Positions 18,821-27,535 of a DNA stretch of 39,495 bases are shown here, one piece after another (position 1 is the stretch's first letter; every line of letters starts with the position of its first letter). The notes below the pieces were generated by a model. It did no database searches. It was not told where the DNA came from and was given only the letters and a program-made list of their open reading frames with translations. The translations under genes were made by a program, and so were the position numbers. The stretch covers positions 1 to 39,495 of the forward strand of contig JBBECO010000049.1 of the NCBI GenBank assembly GCA_040881785.1. The letters run 5' to 3'. The stretch is from JACDCA01 sp040881785. Its GTDB lineage: Bacteria > Acidobacteriota > Vicinamibacteria > Vicinamibacterales > 2-12-FULL-66-21.

Positions 18821-18911
18821 AGACGCACCGCAAAGAGCGCAAAGAACGCAGAGTATTTGAGGTTGTGTCCCTCTGCGGCCTTGGCGTTCTCAGCGGTGAG
18901 TCTTCAGACAG
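18813..18911. repeat. Long inverted repeat, CGCAAAG (9-base period) type
   Basis: The left part reads CTGTCTAAAGAC, then ACCGC and the units CGCAAAGAG, CGCAAAGAA, CGCAGAG (18813-18853). The right part is its partial reverse complement: CTCTGCGGCCTTGGCGTTCT, then CAGCGGTGAG and TCTTCAGACAG (18871-18911). The repeat starts before the ntrX stop and reaches almost to the ftcD stop, so it joins two convergent genes. A related sequence occurs at 29368-29531 and 30075-30117. Confidence 0.78.
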
Positions 18912-18915
18912 CAAA

Positions 18916-19809
18916 TCACGCCCGGAGCTTGTTCTCCAGTACCTGGTCGCCGCTGAACCCCTCGATCTGCAGGTAGTACTCCGCCGCGCCCATCAGGGCG
19001 GCTGACGGCACCAGACCGACGATCTCGCTCTCGAGGATCGTCACGCCGTACCGCGCGGCTTCCCGCTTGACCATTTCGAACACGCGGAAGATCGGCGTCT
19101 TCTGGTAGTTCGTCAGGTTCATCGAGACCTGCGCGATCCGCCGGTCCTCGAGCATCACCCCCATCGCCTTGACGAACCGCAGGCCGCCGCTGCTGTGGCG
19201 GACGGCGGACGCGATCTTCTTCGCCACGTCCAGCCGGTCGCTGTCAAGGTTGATGTTGAACGCGATGAGCGGCATCCGTGCGCCGATGACCGAGGCGCCG
19301 GCCGATTCGTGCGGCTGCGCGGGCCCGAAATCCGGCGCCCAGCCGTCCGTGCGCATCTTCGACCCGAGCCCCTCGAATTCGCCGCGCCGGATGTCCTCGA
19401 GATGCTTCCGAAGTGCGTTGGTCGACGCATCCTCGTAGAGATACACCGGGACCGCGAAGCGCTCGGCGACCGTGGCGGAGACGTCCTTCGCCAGCGCAAT
19501 ACAGTCGTCCATGGTCGCCCCTTCGATCGGGACGAACGGCACCACGTCCACGGCGCCCAGGCGGGGATGTTCCCCGCGCTGGGTTCGGAGGTCGATGGTG
19601 TCAACGGCCACCTCGAAAAGCGCCAGCGTGGCCGCCTTGAGCGACGGAGCGTCACCGATGATCGTGAACACGGAACGATTGTGCGACGCATCGGAGGAGG
19701 CGTCGAGCAGGCGGACCCCCGGCGTCCGCTGAATCGCGTCGGTCAGGCGCGCCACGACCTCGGCCCTCCGGCCTTCACTGACGTTCGGAATCGACTCGAT
19801 AATCGCCAT
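18916..19809 (-). CDS. ftcD: Glutamate formimidoyltransferase
   Basis: A 297-residue enzyme that moves the formimino group from formiminoglutamate (a histidine-degradation product) to tetrahydrofolate. It shows PNVSEGRR at the N-terminus, SHNRSVFTIIGD, GEHPRLGAVDVVPFVPI (catalytic region) and GLGSKMRTDGWAPDFGP. Only the transferase domain is present; the cyclodeaminase part found in animal FTCD is absent, as in many bacteria. ATG 19809 is chosen; a TATAGT box only 6 bases upstream suggests a leaderless message. GTG 19827 is the alternative. No other hut gene is nearby. Confidence 0.93.
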   Translation of the reverse strand: MAIIESIPNVSEGRRAEVVARLTDAIQRTPGVRLLDASSDASHNRSVFTIIGDAPSLKAATLALFEVAVDTIDLRTQRGEHPRLGAVDVVPFVPIEGATMDDCIALAKDVSATVAERFAVPVYLYEDASTNALRKHLEDIRRGEFEGLGSKMRTDGWAPDFGPAQPHESAGASVIGARMPLIAFNINLDSDRLDVAKKIASAVRHSSGGLRFVKAMGVMLEDRRIAQVSMNLTNYQKTPIFRVFEMVKREAARYGVTILESEIVGLVPSAALMGAAEYYLQIEGFSGDQVLENKLRA

Positions 19810-19815
19810 AGCAAG

Positions 19816-19823
19816 ACTATAAT
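19816..19823. promoter_or_regulatory. Back-to-back -10 boxes between ftcD and the TPR gene
   Basis: TATAAT (19818-19823, plus strand) lies 9 bases before the ATG of the TPR gene. On the other strand, TATAGT (19816-19821) lies 6 bases before the ftcD ATG. The two overlapping boxes would place start sites at or within a few bases of both start codons. No clear -35 is seen. Confidence 0.5.
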
Positions 19824-19832
19824 TCACCGGAC

Positions 19833-20660
19833 ATGACCGATCCGCTGCGTACCGGCCGGCTGCCAGACATGGCAGACGTGTCGGAACGCGACCGCGACGC
19901 GCACATCGAAGAGCTGCTGCTGGCCGGACTGGACCAGTACTTCGCCGAACAGCACGAGCAGGCGATCAACGTGTGGACGCGGGTGCTCTTCATCGACCGC
20001 GGGCATGCCCGCGCTCGCGCGTACATCGAACGCGCCCGCGGCGCCGTGGCCGAACGGCAGCGGAAGGGAGACGAGCTGCTGCACACCGGCAGCGCCGCGT
20101 TCGATCGGGGTGATGCCGCGGCCGCGCGACAGCTCGTCGCCTCGGCCGTCGAACACGGCGCCTCATCGGACGAGGCGCTCACCCTGCTCGCGCGAATCGA
20201 CCGGCTCGAGATCGCCGCCGCCCGCCCGGAGCCGGCGACCCGCCGTCCGGACCTGCGGACGGCCCGGGGCGTCCCGACGGCCGCCGCCGCACCGGCCGCC
20301 CGCTGGAAGTGGATCGGCGGAGGGATCGTCGCCGGGCTCCTGCTGTCGGCGCTCGGGATGGGCCTGGTCGCGCAAGGGGGCGTGGCGCGCGGGTTCTTCG
20401 GCCGCAGCGAGCAGCCCCCGGCCACGCTGAACGCGCCGCTCCCCGTGCTGTCGATGGCCGACGTGGCCCTCTCGCGCGGCGAAGCGCTGCATGCGCGCGG
20501 ACGGCTGCACGAGGCCCTGGCGGCGCTCGCAGCGGTCCCCACCGGCGACCCGCTGCGGCCGCGGGCCGACGTGCTCACCGCGACGATCCAGCGGCAACTG
20601 CTGTCGGCGGCCAGGTCGGCCGAGCGTGCGCAGCCGGAAGGCGATCCCCGGCGCCCATGA
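19833..20660 (+). CDS. TPR-containing single-span membrane protein, unknown function
   Basis: A 275-residue protein. Its helical N-terminal half has TPR-like repeats (IEELLLAGLDQYFAEQHEQA, and later FDRGDAAAARQLVASAVEHG). One transmembrane segment follows near residue 160 (WIGGGIVAGLLLSALGMGLV), then a C-terminal helical repeat (EALHARGRLHEALAALAAVP). It is the first gene of the long plus-strand run and overlaps the RDD gene by 4 bases (ATGA). It may act in assembling a membrane complex, but nothing in the sequence says which. Confidence 0.75.
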   Translation: MTDPLRTGRLPDMADVSERDRDAHIEELLLAGLDQYFAEQHEQAINVWTRVLFIDRGHARARAYIERARGAVAERQRKGDELLHTGSAAFDRGDAAAARQLVASAVEHGASSDEALTLLARIDRLEIAAARPEPATRRPDLRTARGVPTAAAAPAARWKWIGGGIVAGLLLSALGMGLVAQGGVARGFFGRSEQPPATLNAPLPVLSMADVALSRGEALHARGRLHEALAALAAVPTGDPLRPRADVLTATIQRQLLSAARSAERAQPEGDPRRP

Positions 20661-21595
20661 GATGTTCGAAATGCCAGTACATCAGTTTCGACAACAGCGA
20701 TCGTTGTCGTAATTGCGGCTACGAATTCTCACTGTCGGCCGACGTCGACGCCTTCGATCTGCCGATTCGCACCGGCGACGAACCGTCCGGTCCGCTCGCC
20801 GATTTCTCCCTGGCCGATCTGGACGCCCTCGAGCCTCTACAGCCGCCGGTCTCGGCCCCTCCGCCCGCCCGTGTGGAAGCCCCTCCACGCGCATCATCCG
20901 CTCCGGCGCGGCGGTCTCCGTCATCCGGCGAGCTCCCGTTGTTCCGCGATCGCGGTCGGGATGACGATGCGCCGCTCGTCAGTCTGCCGGCGGCGCCACG
21001 GGCGCCCGTCGCCGTACGCAAGTCCGCCGTGGCGGCCAGGCCCGAGCCGAGAGCCGCCACGCAGGCGCCCGGGCTGGACCTCGGATTCGGCGGCGACGAG
21101 GAGCGAGACCATCGGCAGGAGGCCGCCGCGCGGGAGCGGCCCGCGTCTAAAGCGCGCCGCGATGGGGCGGCGGGCGTTGCGGGAATCATCCCCCGGCTGT
21201 TTGCGGCGGTGATCGACCTCGTGCTGCTCGCCGGCATCGATGCCGTGGTGCTGTACTTCACGCTGCGATTGTGCGGGCTCGAGTTCGGCGACGTCCTGCG
21301 GCTGCCCCTGATGCCGTTTGCCGCATTCATCGCGTTCCTGAACGGAGGCTACGTCGTGGCATTCACCACGGCCGGCGGCCAGACCATCGGCAAGATGCTG
21401 ACCGGTATCAGGGTCGTCACCTCAGACGAGGACGCCTGGACGGACCGCGTGCCGGTCGGCGGGGCAGCGTTGCGGGCGGTCGGCTACGTCATGTCCGCTC
21501 TGCCTGCGGGGCTCGGCTTTCTTCCGGTGCTCTTCGGGGCGGAGCGCCGGGGACTTCACGATCGCCTCGCGCATACCCGCGTCGTGAAAGCGTGA
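20657..21595 (+). CDS. Zinc-ribbon RDD-family membrane protein
   Basis: A 312-residue protein. The N-terminus is a two-CxxC zinc ribbon (CSKCQYISFDNSDRCRNCGY). About 120 Pro/Ala-rich, probably disordered residues follow, then an RDD domain with helices GIIPRLFAAVIDLVLLAGI, PLMPFAAFIAFLNGGYVVAF and YVMSALPAGLGFLPVLF, and the motif TIGKMLTGIRVV. The final RRGLHDRLAHTRVV is the usual end of RDD proteins. It is linked by overlaps to the TPR gene before it and to pgpA after it. Transport is a guess; the family's function is poorly known. Confidence 0.82.
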   Translation: MRCSKCQYISFDNSDRCRNCGYEFSLSADVDAFDLPIRTGDEPSGPLADFSLADLDALEPLQPPVSAPPPARVEAPPRASSAPARRSPSSGELPLFRDRGRDDDAPLVSLPAAPRAPVAVRKSAVAARPEPRAATQAPGLDLGFGGDEERDHRQEAAARERPASKARRDGAAGVAGIIPRLFAAVIDLVLLAGIDAVVLYFTLRLCGLEFGDVLRLPLMPFAAFIAFLNGGYVVAFTTAGGQTIGKMLTGIRVVTSDEDAWTDRVPVGGAALRAVGYVMSALPAGLGFLPVLFGAERRGLHDRLAHTRVVKA

Positions 21596-22059
21596 CTCGC
21601 CTCGCCGTCTTCATCGCCACGGTCGGGTATTGCGGGTACTTCCCGATCGCACCGGGCACCGTCGGTTCGGCCGCCGGACTCCTGTTCTACGCGCTGGCCT
21701 GGTGGAGCGATTCGCGCCTCGTCGAGACCGGTCTGATCGTGGGGCTGTTCGCCGCGGGCGTGTGGGCCGGGACGACGGCCGAACGCTACTTCGGCGGAGT
21801 GGATCCCGGGCCGATCGTCATGGATGAAGTGGTCGGCATGCTCATCACGCTGGCGTTCATCCCGAACCTCGGGTGGTCAGGAGCGCTGGCGGGGTTCTTC
21901 CTCTTCCGGCTGTTCGACGTGATCAAGCCGTACCCGGCCGGGCGCTTCGAGCAGCTGCATGGCGGGCTTGGCGTGATGGCCGACGATGCGATGGCGGCCA
22001 TCTACGCGAATCTGTCCCTGCGCGGGCTCATGTGGTTGATGCCTGCCTGGATTGCATGA
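21592..22059 (+). CDS. pgpA: Phosphatidylglycerophosphatase A
   Basis: A 155-residue membrane enzyme that removes phosphate from phosphatidylglycerophosphate to give phosphatidylglycerol. It shows YFPIAPGTVGSAAGLLFY, the catalytic DPGPIVMDEVVGMLITLAFI and FFLFRLFDVIKPYPAGRFE, then GLGVMADDAMAAIYANL, all typical of PgpA. The GTG 21592 start overlaps the RDD stop, and its stop overlaps cinA. Together with plsY and gpsA downstream it makes this run rich in phospholipid synthesis. Confidence 0.94.
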   Translation: MTRLAVFIATVGYCGYFPIAPGTVGSAAGLLFYALAWWSDSRLVETGLIVGLFAAGVWAGTTAERYFGGVDPGPIVMDEVVGMLITLAFIPNLGWSGALAGFFLFRLFDVIKPYPAGRFEQLHGGLGVMADDAMAAIYANLSLRGLMWLMPAWIA

Positions 22060-23348
22060 CGACCGCCGAGATCATCGCCGTAGGCAGCGAGCTGCTCGGG
22101 TCGACGCGGCTCGACACCAACTCCCTCTTCATCACGCGGATGCTCGCGTCGCTCGGGATTCGCGTCAGGGCCAAGGCCGTCGTCGGCGACGATCGCGCGC
22201 TCCTCCGCGATCTGTGTGCGCTCGCACTCGGGCGCGTCGACCTCGTGGTGCTCACCGGGGGATTGGGGCCGACCGACGACGACCTGACGCGCGAGGCGGT
22301 CACCGAGGCGCTGAGCATTCGACTCGTCGAGGATCCGGCGATCACGGCGCGCATCCGCGAGCGCTTCGAGCGGCGCGGCCTGGCAATGCCCCTGGTCAAT
22401 CGCAAGCAGGCGATGGTCCCCGAAGGCGCGACCGTGCTGCCGAATCCCCACGGCTCGGCTCCCGGTCTCGTCATTCCGGCTGGCGGCCGGCTCGTCGTTC
22501 TGCTCCCTGGGCCGCCGCGCGAGCTGCAGCCGATGCTGACGGCGCTCTGTGAACCGTCGGGCCTGCTCGGGGCACGGGCCGGCCGCGAGCGCATCCACAC
22601 GGTGTCGCTCTTCACGACCGGCCTCTCGGAATCGCACGTCGAGGAAATCGCGCAGCCGATCTACTCGCAGTACCGCGAGGGCCCCCAGCCGATCGAGACG
22701 ACGATCCTGGCGACGCCGGGCCAGATCGAGCTGCACCTGACGCTGCGCTCCGACGATGAGGCGCGCGCGCGGTTCGTGCTCGAGGAAGCACGAACGCGCC
22801 TGCTGACGGCGCTGGGCGAGTGCGCGTTCTGCACCGACGGCCGCTCGTTGCCGCAGGTCGTCGGCGACATGCTCCGCGCGCGCGGTCTCACCTTCGCGGC
22901 CGCCGAATCGTGTACCGCCGGGCTCCTCCTGGCGCGCATGACGGAACCGGCCGGAAGCTCCGCCTACGTCCGTGGCGGGGTGGTGGCGTACAGCAATGAG
23001 GTCAAGGTGGATCTCCTCGGCGTGGATCCGGCGATCATCGCGTCGCACGGGGCCGTCAGCGAGCCGGTGGCTGCCGCGATGGCGGACGGCGTGCACGCGC
23101 GGACCTCCGCGGACGTCGCTGTGGCGGTCACCGGCATTGCCGGACCGTCCGGCGGGACCGACGCGAAACCGGTCGGCACGGTCGTCATTGCCATCCGGGT
23201 AGACGGACAGCCGCTCTCGGTCCGCACGCATCGCTTTCCCGGCGCGCGTGACATCGTCCGGTTCCAGGCGACGCAGAGCGCGCTCGACGGCGTGCGGCGG
23301 ATATTGCTGGCCGGGCGAGGCAGCCCATCGAGGGAAGGCAGCCCATAA
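22056..23348 (+). CDS. cinA: CinA family protein (NMN deamidase / competence-damage protein)
   Basis: A 430-residue two-domain CinA. The N-terminal MoaB-like domain has EIIAVGSELLGSTRLDTN and VVLTGGLGPTDDDLTREAV. The C-terminal deamidase domain has FAAAESCTAGLLLARMTEPA, YSNEVKVDLLGV and AVTGIAGPSGGTDAKPVGTV. In characterised members the C-terminal domain recycles the pyridine nucleotide NMN. It starts on ATGA overlapping pgpA. The tail after ILLAGRG is poorly conserved and may be extra. Confidence 0.93.
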   Translation: MTTAEIIAVGSELLGSTRLDTNSLFITRMLASLGIRVRAKAVVGDDRALLRDLCALALGRVDLVVLTGGLGPTDDDLTREAVTEALSIRLVEDPAITARIRERFERRGLAMPLVNRKQAMVPEGATVLPNPHGSAPGLVIPAGGRLVVLLPGPPRELQPMLTALCEPSGLLGARAGRERIHTVSLFTTGLSESHVEEIAQPIYSQYREGPQPIETTILATPGQIELHLTLRSDDEARARFVLEEARTRLLTALGECAFCTDGRSLPQVVGDMLRARGLTFAAAESCTAGLLLARMTEPAGSSAYVRGGVVAYSNEVKVDLLGVDPAIIASHGAVSEPVAAAMADGVHARTSADVAVAVTGIAGPSGGTDAKPVGTVVIAIRVDGQPLSVRTHRFPGARDIVRFQATQSALDGVRRILLAGRGSPSREGSP

Positions 23349-23372
23349 AGGGCTGCGCGACACGTACACGAC

Positions 23373-23951
23373 ATGCGTCTCTTCGTTGCCGCGCATCCAT
23401 CGGAAGAGGTGAGGACCCGGGCCGCGGCGTGTGCGGATCGGCTGCGTGCACGGCTCGAGCACGCCGGCGCCGCGCGGGGCATCCGCTGGATTCCTGCGGG
23501 CAACATGCATCTGACGGTCTGGTTCCTCGGCGAAGTCTCGGACGCCCGGGCCGGGGCGGTGCTCGAGGCGCTGCAGCCTCCGCTCGCCGTGCCGCCGTTC
23601 GAGCTGCACGTCGCCGGGTTCGGTGCGTTTCCGCCATCGGGCCCGCCGCGCGTGCTCTGGATGGGCGTCATGCGAGGGCTGCGGGAGCTCGCGCGGCTCC
23701 ATGACGAGATCGGTGCGCGGCTGCAGCCGTGGGGATTCCCGCCCGAAGGGCGCGCGTATTCGGCGCACCTGACGGTTGCGCGCATCAAGGAGCCTCCCCA
23801 CGGGGCCGCGCGCGCGGCGCTGCGCCATGCCGCGGCGCACGAGCCGGGTGATGCCGGCACGTGCCTGATCGATCACCTGACGGTGTTCCGCAGCCGGCCG
23901 GCGCCGGCCGGCGCCGCCTACGAACCCCTGCTGCGAGTACCATTGACGTAA
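23373..23951 (+). CDS. thpR: RNA 2',3'-cyclic phosphodiesterase
   Basis: A 192-residue 2H phosphoesterase, the 2'-5' RNA ligase-like family. Both catalytic HxT motifs are present: NMHLTVWFLGEV and AYSAHLTVARIKE. The N-terminus RLFVAAHPSEEVR matches the family's RLFVAI. Its physiological RNA substrate is unclear in general. It is followed by plsY with a one-base overlap (TAATG). Confidence 0.92.
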   Translation: MRLFVAAHPSEEVRTRAAACADRLRARLEHAGAARGIRWIPAGNMHLTVWFLGEVSDARAGAVLEALQPPLAVPPFELHVAGFGAFPPSGPPRVLWMGVMRGLRELARLHDEIGARLQPWGFPPEGRAYSAHLTVARIKEPPHGAARAALRHAAAHEPGDAGTCLIDHLTVFRSRPAPAGAAYEPLLRVPLT

Positions 23952-24529
23952 TGCTCCCGATCCTCCTGGGATACCTGGCCGGCTCGGTGCCGTTCGCCTA
24001 CCTGCTGGCGCGCCGGCGCGGCATCGACGTCCGCGTGGCCGGCAGCGGCAACGTGGGCGCCGCCAACGTCCTGCGGACGACCGGCCCCTGGCGCGGCGTG
24101 ATCGTCATGTCGCTGGACGTCGCCAAAGGGATCGGCGCCGTGGCGATCGCCCACATGCTTGCCGGGGGGACGGCGCTCATGGCGCTCTCGGGGGCGGCGG
24201 CCATCGTCGGCCACATCTATCCCGTCTGGCTGCGGTTTCATGGCGGCAAAGGCGTGGCGGTGGCGGCCGGCGTGTTCACGATGCTGTCTCCGGGCGCGAC
24301 CGCGCTGGCGGCGGGTCTGTTCCTGGTGATTGCCTGGATCACGCGCTACGTGTCGCTCGCCTCGATTGCCGCGTCGCTCGCCCTGCCGCCGGCGGCGTGG
24401 ATCCTGGGCTCGCCGCTGTCGGTGGTGCTGGTGGCGGCCGGCGCGGCGGTGCTGATCCTGTTCCGCCACCGCGCCAACTGGTACCGGCTCCGCGCGGGCA
24501 CCGAGCGCCGCATGGGGGTGCGGGCATGA
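23951..24529 (+). CDS. plsY: Glycerol-3-phosphate acyltransferase PlsY
   Basis: A 192-residue integral membrane acyltransferase that uses acyl-phosphate to make lysophosphatidic acid. It has the three PlsY motifs: GSVPFAYLLARRRGID with SGNVGAANVLRTTG, the GGKGVAVAAGV motif, and FRHRANWYRLRAGTERR near the end. About five helices are visible. It is directly upstream of gpsA, which supplies its substrate, glycerol-3-phosphate. Confidence 0.95.
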   Translation: MLPILLGYLAGSVPFAYLLARRRGIDVRVAGSGNVGAANVLRTTGPWRGVIVMSLDVAKGIGAVAIAHMLAGGTALMALSGAAAIVGHIYPVWLRFHGGKGVAVAAGVFTMLSPGATALAAGLFLVIAWITRYVSLASIAASLALPPAAWILGSPLSVVLVAAGAAVLILFRHRANWYRLRAGTERRMGVRA

Positions 24530-25524
24530 AGACGACCGCCGTCCTCGGGGCGGGGAGCTGGGGCACGGCGCTGGCCGTCCATCTCGCGAAGTCCGGCCAT
24601 CACGTGCGGCTCTGGGCGCGCGACGAAGCCGTCGTGCAGGCGTTGCGCTCGGCCGGTGTCAACGAGCAGTACCTGCCCGGCATACCGCTGCCGGAGGGGA
24701 TCGCACCGACGGCCTCGCTCGAGGAGGCCCTCGCCGGCGCGCGCTTCGTCGTCGTGGCCGTGCCGTCGCACGGTTTCCGCGCGGTCGTGCGGCGCGCCAC
24801 GCCGTTTCTGACCGGCGCCGTCCTCGTGAGCGCGACGAAAGGCATCGAGGTCGATTCCCTCCAGCGCATGTCGCAGGTCATCGAGGCGGAAACGTCGGGC
24901 GCGTGCCGCACCGTCGTGCTCTCGGGCCCGAGTTTCGCGCTCGAGACGGCCCGGGGGCTGCCGACGGTCGTCCTGGCCGCCTCGACCGATGCCGATGCGG
25001 CGGCGGCCGTCCAGGAACACTTCCGCGGCCAGGGTCTCCGCATTTACGTCAATGACGACGTCCCCGGCGTGGAGATCGGCGGCGCGCTGAAGAACGTGAT
25101 TGCCATCGCGGCCGGCGTCACCGAGGGACTCGGGCTCGGCCACAACGCACTTGCCGCGCTCATTACACGAGGGCTCGCGGAGATCTCGAGGCTGGCCCTT
25201 GCCGAAGGCGGCCGCCGCGACACCCTCGCGGGTCTGAGCGGGCTCGGCGACCTCGTGCTGACGTGCACCGGGGATCTGAGCCGCAACAGGCGCGTTGGCA
25301 TCGAGCTGGGGCGCGGCCGCAGGCTCGACGACATACTTGGCAGCATGCGGATGGTCGCCGAGGGCGTGCGGACCACGCGTGCCGCGCTGGCGCTCGGCGC
25401 GCGGCACGGCATTGAGCTGCCGATCGCGTCACAGATGCAGGCCGTGCTCGACGGCCGCTGCTCGCCGGCGGAAGGCGCGGACGCGCTGATGGGGCGCCGG
25501 CAGCGCGCCGAGGTGGACGGGTAA
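24526..25524 (+). CDS. gpsA: Glycerol-3-phosphate dehydrogenase [NAD(P)+]
   Basis: A 332-residue cytosolic enzyme that reduces dihydroxyacetone phosphate to sn-glycerol-3-phosphate for lipid synthesis. Motifs are AVLGAGSWGTALAVHLAKSG (dinucleotide binding), SATKGIE, SGPSFALE, GGALKNVIAIAAGVTEGLGL with the catalytic Lys, RGLAEISRLA and TLAGLSGLGDLVLTC. The ATGA overlap with plsY fits coupled production of the two enzymes. Confidence 0.96.
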   Translation: MKTTAVLGAGSWGTALAVHLAKSGHHVRLWARDEAVVQALRSAGVNEQYLPGIPLPEGIAPTASLEEALAGARFVVVAVPSHGFRAVVRRATPFLTGAVLVSATKGIEVDSLQRMSQVIEAETSGACRTVVLSGPSFALETARGLPTVVLAASTDADAAAAVQEHFRGQGLRIYVNDDVPGVEIGGALKNVIAIAAGVTEGLGLGHNALAALITRGLAEISRLALAEGGRRDTLAGLSGLGDLVLTCTGDLSRNRRVGIELGRGRRLDDILGSMRMVAEGVRTTRAALALGARHGIELPIASQMQAVLDGRCSPAEGADALMGRRQRAEVDG

Positions 25525-25527
25525 CCC

Positions 25528-26451
25528 ATGGGATTTTTCGACAGGATCAAAGAGTCGCTCACGCGGACGAAGGAGCAGTTCGTCGACCGCTTCGACGAGG
25601 TGGTCAGGCGGGCCGACGAACCCGGACAGCGCAGCCGTCCGGTGGACGTCGAGACGATCGAGGCGCTCGAAGAAGCACTGATCTCGGCCGACATCGGGGT
25701 GGCGGCCGCCGGCGACATCGTGGAGGCCGTCACGGCGAAGCGGAGCCACGGGCAATCGCTGCGCGTGCTGGTGAAAGAGGAGATCCTCGGGATTCTGCGG
25801 GCAGCCGAGCGTCCCCCCGCAAACGGCCACCACCCGCATGTGGTCATGATCGTCGGCGTCAACGGCACCGGCAAGACGACGACCGTCGGGAAGCTGGCGC
25901 GGCTGATCAAGGACACCGGACGCGTGCCGATGATCTGCGCGGCCGACACGTTCCGCGCGGCGGCCGTGGAGCAGCTCGAGATCTGGGCCACGCGGGCCGG
26001 GGTGGACATGGTGCGGGCGCGCACCGGCGCCGATCCGGCCGCCGTGGTCTTCGACGCGCTGGTGGCGGCGAAGGCGCGCGGCCGCGATGTCGTCCTGATC
26101 GATACGGCCGGACGTCTGCACACCCGCGTCAACCTCATGTCGGAGCTCGACAAGATCCGCCGTGTGGCGTCGAAAGAAGTGCCCGACGCGCCGCACGAGG
26201 TGCTGCTGGTCCTCGACGCGACCGTCGGGCAGAACGGGCTTGCCCAGGCGCGTGAGTTCATGAGCGTCGCCGGGGTCAACGGCATCATCCTCACGAAGCT
26301 CGATGGCACCGCGAAGGGAGGCATCGTCGTCGCGATCGCGCACGATCTCAAGTTGCCGATCCGCTACGTCGGCGTCGGCGAGACGATCGACGACCTGATC
26401 CCGTTCTCGCCGGCCGAGTACGTCGATGCGCTGTTCGAAGAAAAGTGGTGA
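25528..26451 (+). CDS. ftsY: Signal recognition particle receptor FtsY
   Basis: A 307-residue SRP-receptor GTPase that docks the Ffh-ribosome complex at the membrane. Its helical N domain is short (MGFFDRIKESLTRTKEQF onward), with no long acidic region as in E. coli. The G domain has GVNGTGKTTTVGKLARL, AADTFRAAAVEQLEIW, DTAGRLHT, DATVGQNGLAQA and TKLDGTAKGG, then GVGETIDDLIPF. It lies 3 bases after gpsA. Its partner gene ffh is 3.8 kb downstream. Confidence 0.97.
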   Translation: MGFFDRIKESLTRTKEQFVDRFDEVVRRADEPGQRSRPVDVETIEALEEALISADIGVAAAGDIVEAVTAKRSHGQSLRVLVKEEILGILRAAERPPANGHHPHVVMIVGVNGTGKTTTVGKLARLIKDTGRVPMICAADTFRAAAVEQLEIWATRAGVDMVRARTGADPAAVVFDALVAAKARGRDVVLIDTAGRLHTRVNLMSELDKIRRVASKEVPDAPHEVLLVLDATVGQNGLAQAREFMSVAGVNGIILTKLDGTAKGGIVVAIAHDLKLPIRYVGVGETIDDLIPFSPAEYVDALFEEKW

Positions 26452-27535
26452 CCGCCTGACCGACTCGCTTTTCATGCGGCAGGCACTGCAGCTCGCCGAG
26501 CGCGGGCGCGGGCGCACGTCGCCGAATCCCATGGTCGGGGCCCTGGTCGTGGACGCGGAAGGGGTCATCGTCGGCCGCGGCGCGCACGCGTACGCCGGCG
26601 GTCCGCACGCCGAAGTGCAGGCGTTGCAGGACGCGGGTCCGCGCGCGCGCGGCGCAACGCTGTATTGCACCCTCGAGCCCTGCACGCATGTCGGTCGGAC
26701 CGGTCCGTGCGCGCCGCTCGTGGCCGGCGCCGGGATCGAACGGATCGTCGTGGCCACGGAGGATCCCAATCCGGTTGCCGGCGGCGGTCTTTCGTACCTG
26801 CGCGAACGGGGGGTTCAGGTCACCGCGGGCGTGCTCGGCGCCGAGGCGGCCCGGTTGAACGAGGGATTCTTCACCCGCGTGCGGCGGGGCCGTCCGTTCG
26901 TCACCATGAAAGTCGCCATGAGCCTCGATGGAAAGGTGTCGGCGGGCGCAGGCGTGCGCACGGCGTTGACCGGGACGGCTGCGAACCGGCTCGTGCATCG
27001 CGAACGCGCGGAGGTCGATGCCGTCGCCGTGGGCTCCGGCACCGTGCTGGCGGACGATCCGCTGTTGACCGCGCGAGTCGCCTACCGGGAGCGTCCGCTC
27101 ACGCGCGTCATTTACGATCGGGGCCTTCGTACGCCGCCGTCGGCGCGTCTCTTCTCGACGCTCGCCCTCGGGCCGGTCATAATCGTCAGTACACCGCAGG
27201 CGGTCGCAACCATGCCGGAGCGAGCCGGAGCCCTGGCGGCGGCGGGGGCCACGATCGAGGCAGCCGCGGGCGGCCTCGAGATGTCGCTGCGGGCGCTGGG
27301 CGAGCAGGGGATCTCGTCGCTCGTCGTCGAAGGGGGGCCGTCATTGCACCGGGCATTCTGGGACGCCGACCTCGTGGATCGCATCCAGATGTTCGTCGCC
27401 CCGTGCACGATCGGGAAAGCCGGCCTGCCGTGGCTGAGCGAACCGGTCATGAGCTCGCCCCGGGTCGGCGCGCGCCGCGCGGAGCCCGTCGGCGACGACG
27501 TCGTGGTGGAGGGTTATGTTCACAGGGCTGATTGA
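26426..27535 (+). CDS. ribD: Riboflavin biosynthesis protein RibD (deaminase/reductase)
   Basis: A bifunctional enzyme of riboflavin synthesis. The N-terminal deaminase has MRQALQLAERGRGRTSPNPM, the zinc motif GGPHAEVQAL, and LEPCTHVGRTGPCAPL. The C-terminal reductase has PFVTMKVAMSLDGKVSAGAG and LVVEGGPSLHRAFWDADLVD. ATG 26426 overlaps ftsY by 26 bases and is used because the residues TDSLFM before MRQAL match the family's usual start. ATG 26474 is the alternative. No strong ribosome site is seen for either. It overlaps ribE by 20 bases. Confidence 0.93.
   Translation: MRCSKKSGDRLTDSLFMRQALQLAERGRGRTSPNPMVGALVVDAEGVIVGRGAHAYAGGPHAEVQALQDAGPRARGATLYCTLEPCTHVGRTGPCAPLVAGAGIERIVVATEDPNPVAGGGLSYLRERGVQVTAGVLGAEAARLNEGFFTRVRRGRPFVTMKVAMSLDGKVSAGAGVRTALTGTAANRLVHRERAEVDAVAVGSGTVLADDPLLTARVAYRERPLTRVIYDRGLRTPPSARLFSTLALGPVIIVSTPQAVATMPERAGALAAAGATIEAAAGGLEMSLRALGEQGISSLVVEGGPSLHRAFWDADLVDRIQMFVAPCTIGKAGLPWLSEPVMSSPRVGARRAEPVGDDVVVEGYVHRAD

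Noticed and set aside
22002..23876. Long minus-strand open frame opposite cinA and thpR
   Set aside because: Arg/His-rich shadow of two well-supported genes.
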